Shown: positions 5,300 through 8,246 of the stretch, one piece after another
Layout of the letters: each line of letters opens with the position of its first letter
How positions within the stretch are numbered: position 1 is the first letter of the stretch
Assembly (NCBI GenBank): GCA_016794735.1
Contig: JAEUJK010000538.1
Span: forward strand, 1-8,246
Source: Gemmatimonadota bacterium
GTDB taxonomy: Bacteria; Gemmatimonadota; Gemmatimonadetes; Gemmatimonadales; Gemmatimonadaceae
DNA length: 8,246 nucleotides
Reading direction: 5' to 3'
The notes under the pieces: model-generated
Seen by the model: the letters and a program-made list of their open reading frames with translations, nothing else
Database searches by the model: none
What the model was told of the DNA's origin: nothing
Made by a program: the position numbers and the translations under genes

Positions 5300-6752
5300 G
5301 CGGTGGGCCCTCGACCGGGTCGAAGGTGACCACGGCCCCACCATCGGGGTGCGGCATCGCGATGATGTCGATCTCGACGCGGCCGTTGGCGTGCCGGCAC
5401 CGCGCGCGGCCGCGCGCGCCATCCTCGATCGCCATGCGCAACGGATCGTTGGGCGGCGGGTGAGGCAAGCCCAGCACCGCGGCGTGGAACGAACGCCCGA
5501 TCAGGCCGAACGTGGTCTCATCGCCGGTCAGCTGCCGCGCACGCACGTTGCACCGCAACACGCGCCCTTCCTCGTTCACCACGACCATCCCCACGCCGAT
5601 GGCATCGAAGATCGACGACCACTCGCGCGTCGCTTCCTGGATGTCGGCGAAGAGCCGCGCGTTGACGATGGCCACGGCCACCTGGTCGGCGAGCCGCTGG
5701 AGGATGCGCGCGTCCCCGTCGTGGAAGGCCTCGTCGCGATTGAGCAGCGCGAGCGCGCCAATGATGCCGCGGGCCGTCCGCAGCGGCGCGATCACCGCAC
5801 GACGCACGTCGACCAACTGCAGGTTGCGGTGGTACGCCGCCGGGTCGGTGGCGACATCGTTGCTGATCGCCGCCTGGCCGGACAGCACGACCTGCCCCAT
5901 CAGGCTCCCCTGCACGGGCAGGACGACGCCCGTGAACACGTCGGCGATCCCGGCCGCGCTCTGCACGTAGAGGTAGTCGCCGTCGCGCAATGCCGTACAC
6001 GCGCCCGCGGCGCGGACCAGCGCCATGGCGTGGCGGAGGATCAGGCGCTGCACCTCCGTCACCTTGAGCGATTCGCCCACCGCACGCGCCACCTCGGCCA
6101 TCGCGTCGCTTTGGCGCCGCTCGCGCTCGCTCTCCATATGAAGGCGGGCGTTGTTGAGCGCCGTACCCGCCACGACGGCGAGCGTGGTGCCAACGTCGCG
6201 CGCTTCCTCGTCGAGGACCCCAGGCTCATCGCTCCACGCAACCAGCGCCCCGAACAACTTGCGCCCGTGGACCATGGGCAGGAGCAACATCCCTTCCAGC
6301 GGTGGCTCGCGTTGCCAGGTGGCGTCGAGCAACACGGCCTCGGGCGGGACCTCGCGACGGAGCAGCAGCGGCGTGCCGGTGCGCCAGGTTTCGGTGAGGG
6401 CGTCGCCACCATCACCAGCCGGCAGCTCGAAGCCCACCGCGTCGTCGCCGAGTCGTCGTCGCACCGTGATGCGCCGATCGGGCTCGGTGATGTCGAGGAG
6501 AAGGACTCCACGAACACCAAGGACGCGCTGCGCCCCCTTGGCCACCTCGTCGAGGATCACTTCCTCATCCATCGCGCGGGCAAGCGCCATCACGAGTTGC
6601 TGCAATCCCGCCAGTGCGGCGGCGCGCCGATCACCGCTGCGTATGAGGGCACGCAGGCGATCGCCCTGGGCAGGGTCGAGCCCCGCCAATGCCGCGACCG
6701 TGAGCTCGTCCAGCTCGCTCACGGGAGTGATGAAACGTGTTGGTGTCGTCAC
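5292..6752 (-). CDS. GAF-GAF-PAS sensor protein without a kinase domain
   Basis: This 486-residue soluble protein has two GAF domains (about 50-205 and 218-370) joined by a helical charged linker (203-217, MESERERRQ), then a PAS domain (about 376-480, with FDAIGVGMVVVNEEGRVL). GAF hallmarks include GALVAWS at the end of GAF1, and GSLMGQVVLSGQ and RGIIGALALLNRD in GAF2. The PAS domain ends at TFDPVEG, where HisKA and HATPase domains normally follow in such sensors, but the protein stops five residues later. It therefore cannot autophosphorylate as a classical histidine kinase. There is no membrane segment or signal peptide, so it probably senses a cytoplasmic ligand. The start is a GTG at 6752, 37 nt after the TamB stop; a second in-frame GTG at 6722 is possible, and neither has a good Shine-Dalgarno sequence. 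The stop overlaps the regulator ATG by 8 nt, so the two are coupled. Because no promoter is clear upstream, transcription may read through from the TamB gene. Confidence 0.88.
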   Translation of the reverse strand: MTTPTRFITPVSELDELTVAALAGLDPAQGDRLRALIRSGDRRAAALAGLQQLVMALARAMDEEVILDEVAKGAQRVLGVRGVLLLDITEPDRRITVRRRLGDDAVGFELPAGDGGDALTETWRTGTPLLLRREVPPEAVLLDATWQREPPLEGMLLLPMVHGRKLFGALVAWSDEPGVLDEEARDVGTTLAVVAGTALNNARLHMESERERRQSDAMAEVARAVGESLKVTEVQRLILRHAMALVRAAGACTALRDGDYLYVQSAAGIADVFTGVVLPVQGSLMGQVVLSGQAAISNDVATDPAAYHRNLQLVDVRRAVIAPLRTARGIIGALALLNRDEAFHDGDARILQRLADQVAVAIVNARLFADIQEATREWSSIFDAIGVGMVVVNEEGRVLRCNVRARQLTGDETTFGLIGRSFHAAVLGLPHPPPNDPLRMAIEDGARGRARCRHANGRVEIDIIAMPHPDGGAVVTFDPVEGPPHG

Positions 6753-6789
6753 GGTTGCCTGCCCCTCGCCGACGTTCCTAGACGCTCGC

Positions 6790-8246
6790 CTACCAACGCC
6801 ACGACCGGAAGAGGTCGATGGACAGCTGGGACCCGCGATTTGCCGCGAACCCGTTGGTCAGCTGTGTGCACAGGACCGCCGCGAGGGGCGGTTCGCGGCT
6901 CACCGAGACCCCGAGCCCACTCCGAATGGCGATTTCCAGTGACCCACCTACAAGGTCGGCGAGGTTCGTGTTGTTCGACGACTGGCTCACGAACGTCTGC
7001 AGCGGGCACAATCCCGTGGTCAGGCTCAGGAAGATGCGATCGGTCAGCTGCTTGCCCGCGCCAACCGAGGTTCCGGCCAGGGCGATCCCAAGGTCGGCGA
7101 TGAGGTTGTTCGAGGCGGGCGCACCAGCGTCGCGCCCCAGGAGCGACTGCAGCTGCACGTAGTCGAAGTACTGCCCCGAGAACCGCGCCGAGAGCGCCGC
7201 ACCCACGTTTGTGAAGAGCAGGTCGCGCACGTCGTACCTGCCAAGCCCCCCGATGTCCGACGTCGGTCGGCCGCTGATCAGGTACGAGATCAGGTCGGAG
7301 GGCGAGATCTGCAGCGAGTCCGCGCTCTCGAAGTCGAGCCGCGGCTGGACCAGGGTGCCCGCGAGTTTCGCGCGGATCCGGATGCTGCGATCGCTGTACA
7401 GCGTGCTGCGCTGCCGCACGGTGTAGAGCGTGCTGATGTTCAGCGTCGGGTTGAAGTCCGCATCGCCGAAGAAACGGATCTCCCCGCCTTCCACCGTGAA
7501 GTTCCGCTGCAGCAAGTCGCCGAAGCGCACGAGGAAGGTGCCGCGTTCGGTGCGCAACGATCCTTCCACGGCGAGCTGCGGAGTCCCGCTCGCCGCCAGC
7601 CCCTGCGCACGGATCACGTTCACCGACCCACCCAGCTTGATGTTCGCTTCCGGGCTGCGGAGCCACACGTCGGGCCCCATGGTGATGCTCACCTGGCGCG
7701 CCTCGAGTCCCTCCAGCAGCCGCGGCAACCGGGGCAGGATGCGCCGGTTTGCCTCGAGGGTCGTGTCGATGAGCGATGCGAACGCCGGGTCGTTGAGAGA
7801 GATCACTTCCTTCGTCGACAGCACCGGAATCGCCACGTACCCCTTGTTCACGGTGATCGACCCGGTGAGCTGCGACGCACTCTCGCGCCCGGAGAAACGC
7901 AGCCCCGCACTGACCGTGAGGTCGCCCGTCCGCCGACGGTCGATCGCGTGGAACTCGTTGGCGTTGAGCGACAACTCGAACGACGGGTCGTCCCACCGGT
8001 TGATCGCGATGTAGCCGCCAAGGGTGAGCGCGTTGCGCGACTCCTCACCGCTCACAATGCGGAATCGCTCGAACCGGAGCGTGTCGCGCACGGCGCGCAG
8101 GTCGACGGCGATGTCCCGAAGTCCAAGCCCGAGGTCATTCACCACGACCGAGCCGCTGTCGACGCGGACGAACCCTTCGAGCGTCTCGCGCCCGCGGCGT
8201 CCCGCCACGGACATGTTCGCGTTGAGCCGACCCTTGGCGTCCGACA
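6790..8246 (-). CDS. TamB-like translocation and assembly module protein, C-terminal part (partial)
   Basis: The frame is open to the window edge, so the 5' part is missing; 484 residues are visible (474 from the internal ATG at 8214 plus about 10 upstream). It matches the C-terminal domain of TamB/DUF490 proteins, long beta-taco proteins that span the periplasm and carry lipids to, or help insert proteins in, the outer membrane. Signatures in order (numbered from that internal Met): GSITVNKGYVAIP (118-130), GTFLVRFGDLLQRNFTVEGG (225-244) then EIRFFGDADFNPTLNIS, RIRAKLAGTLVQPRLDFES (279-297) and SPSDLISYLISGRP (304-317). The last 120 residues look like amphipathic strands and end in FRSWRW, fitting an outer-membrane-facing C-terminus. 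C403 and C449 are the only cysteines visible and could form a periplasmic disulfide. Full-length TamB proteins are usually over 1000 residues, so most of the gene lies beyond 8246. It is followed after 37 nt by the GAF-PAS gene. The internal ATG is not the true start. Confidence 0.9.
   Translation of the reverse strand, partial: SDAKGRLNANMSVAGRRGRETLEGFVRVDSGSVVVNDLGLGLRDIAVDLRAVRDTLRFERFRIVSGEESRNALTLGGYIAINRWDDPSFELSLNANEFHAIDRRRTGDLTVSAGLRFSGRESASQLTGSITVNKGYVAIPVLSTKEVISLNDPAFASLIDTTLEANRRILPRLPRLLEGLEARQVSITMGPDVWLRSPEANIKLGGSVNVIRAQGLAASGTPQLAVEGSLRTERGTFLVRFGDLLQRNFTVEGGEIRFFGDADFNPTLNISTLYTVRQRSTLYSDRSIRIRAKLAGTLVQPRLDFESADSLQISPSDLISYLISGRPTSDIGGLGRYDVRDLLFTNVGAALSARFSGQYFDYVQLQSLLGRDAGAPASNNLIADLGIALAGTSVGAGKQLTDRIFLSLTTGLCPLQTFVSQSSNNTNLADLVGGSLEIAIRSGLGVSVSREPPLAAVLCTQLTNGFAANRGSQLSIDLFRSWRW

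Noticed and set aside
4452..7103. An 883-codon open frame on the plus strand
   Set aside because: It runs antisense through the regulator, the whole GAF-PAS gene and the end of TamB. Its translation is rich in R, S, T and P with no recognisable domain, while the minus-strand frames show clear domains and conserved motifs. Long shadow frames are expected at this GC content.
6749..7996. A 415-codon minus-strand frame
   Set aside because: It is a frame-shifted shadow of the TamB coding sequence, rich in R, H and G, with no motifs.
1..8246. tRNA, rRNA, CRISPR, insertion sequences, attachment sites or signs of recent transfer
   Set aside because: I saw no cloverleaf-like gene, spaced repeats, transposase frames or terminal inverted repeats, and base composition looks uniform by eye.

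Overview
This window is a GC-rich, gene-dense piece of chromosome with no RNA genes, mobile elements, CRISPR arrays or prophage genes that I can see. The best guess for the source is a member of the Gemmatimonadota or a similar GC-rich Gram-negative soil or water bacterium. The support is indirect: a TamB-type envelope protein implies an outer membrane, almost all genes overlap, and the only two intergenic promoters look leaderless with TANCTT -10 boxes directly before the ATG. The phylum is inferred, not shown.

Layout: nine genes can be supported, eight on the minus strand and one on the plus strand. Reading the minus strand from high to low coordinates, the first block is the C-terminal part of a TamB-like protein (6790-8246, cut by the window edge). 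It is followed by a probable operon: a GAF-GAF-PAS protein (5292-6752), an NtrC-type response regulator (3947-5299), a 62-residue protein with four CxxC knuckles (3762-3950) and a DmpA/P1-family self-cleaving peptidase (2767-3765). A single plus-strand gene (2328-2762, DUF6941-like) converges on the peptidase with 4 bp between stop codons. It diverges across only 57 bp from the second minus-strand operon: an EamA/DMT transporter (1326-2270), a HAD phosphatase (634-1326), a CYTH-domain protein (45-641) and the first 18 codons of a further gene (1-55) that may be an ABC ATPase.

How the genes work together: six junctions inside the two operons overlap by 1 to 11 nt, so translational coupling is likely. 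The most unusual part is the regulatory pair. The sensor-like protein stops right after its PAS domain and has no histidine-kinase core. Its partner regulator keeps a receiver domain, Walker motifs and a Fis-type helix-turn-helix, but has lost the GAFTGA loop that contacts sigma-54 and carries substitutions at sensor I and at one putative arginine finger. This suggests a rewired two-component pair acting without sigma-54-type activation, co-transcribed with a zinc-binding miniprotein and an autoproteolytic peptidase. The transporter-HAD-CYTH operon looks like ordinary metabolic or housekeeping genes.

Apart from the 57-bp divergent region there is no sizeable stretch without a gene. Most other long open frames in this GC-rich DNA are antisense shadows.
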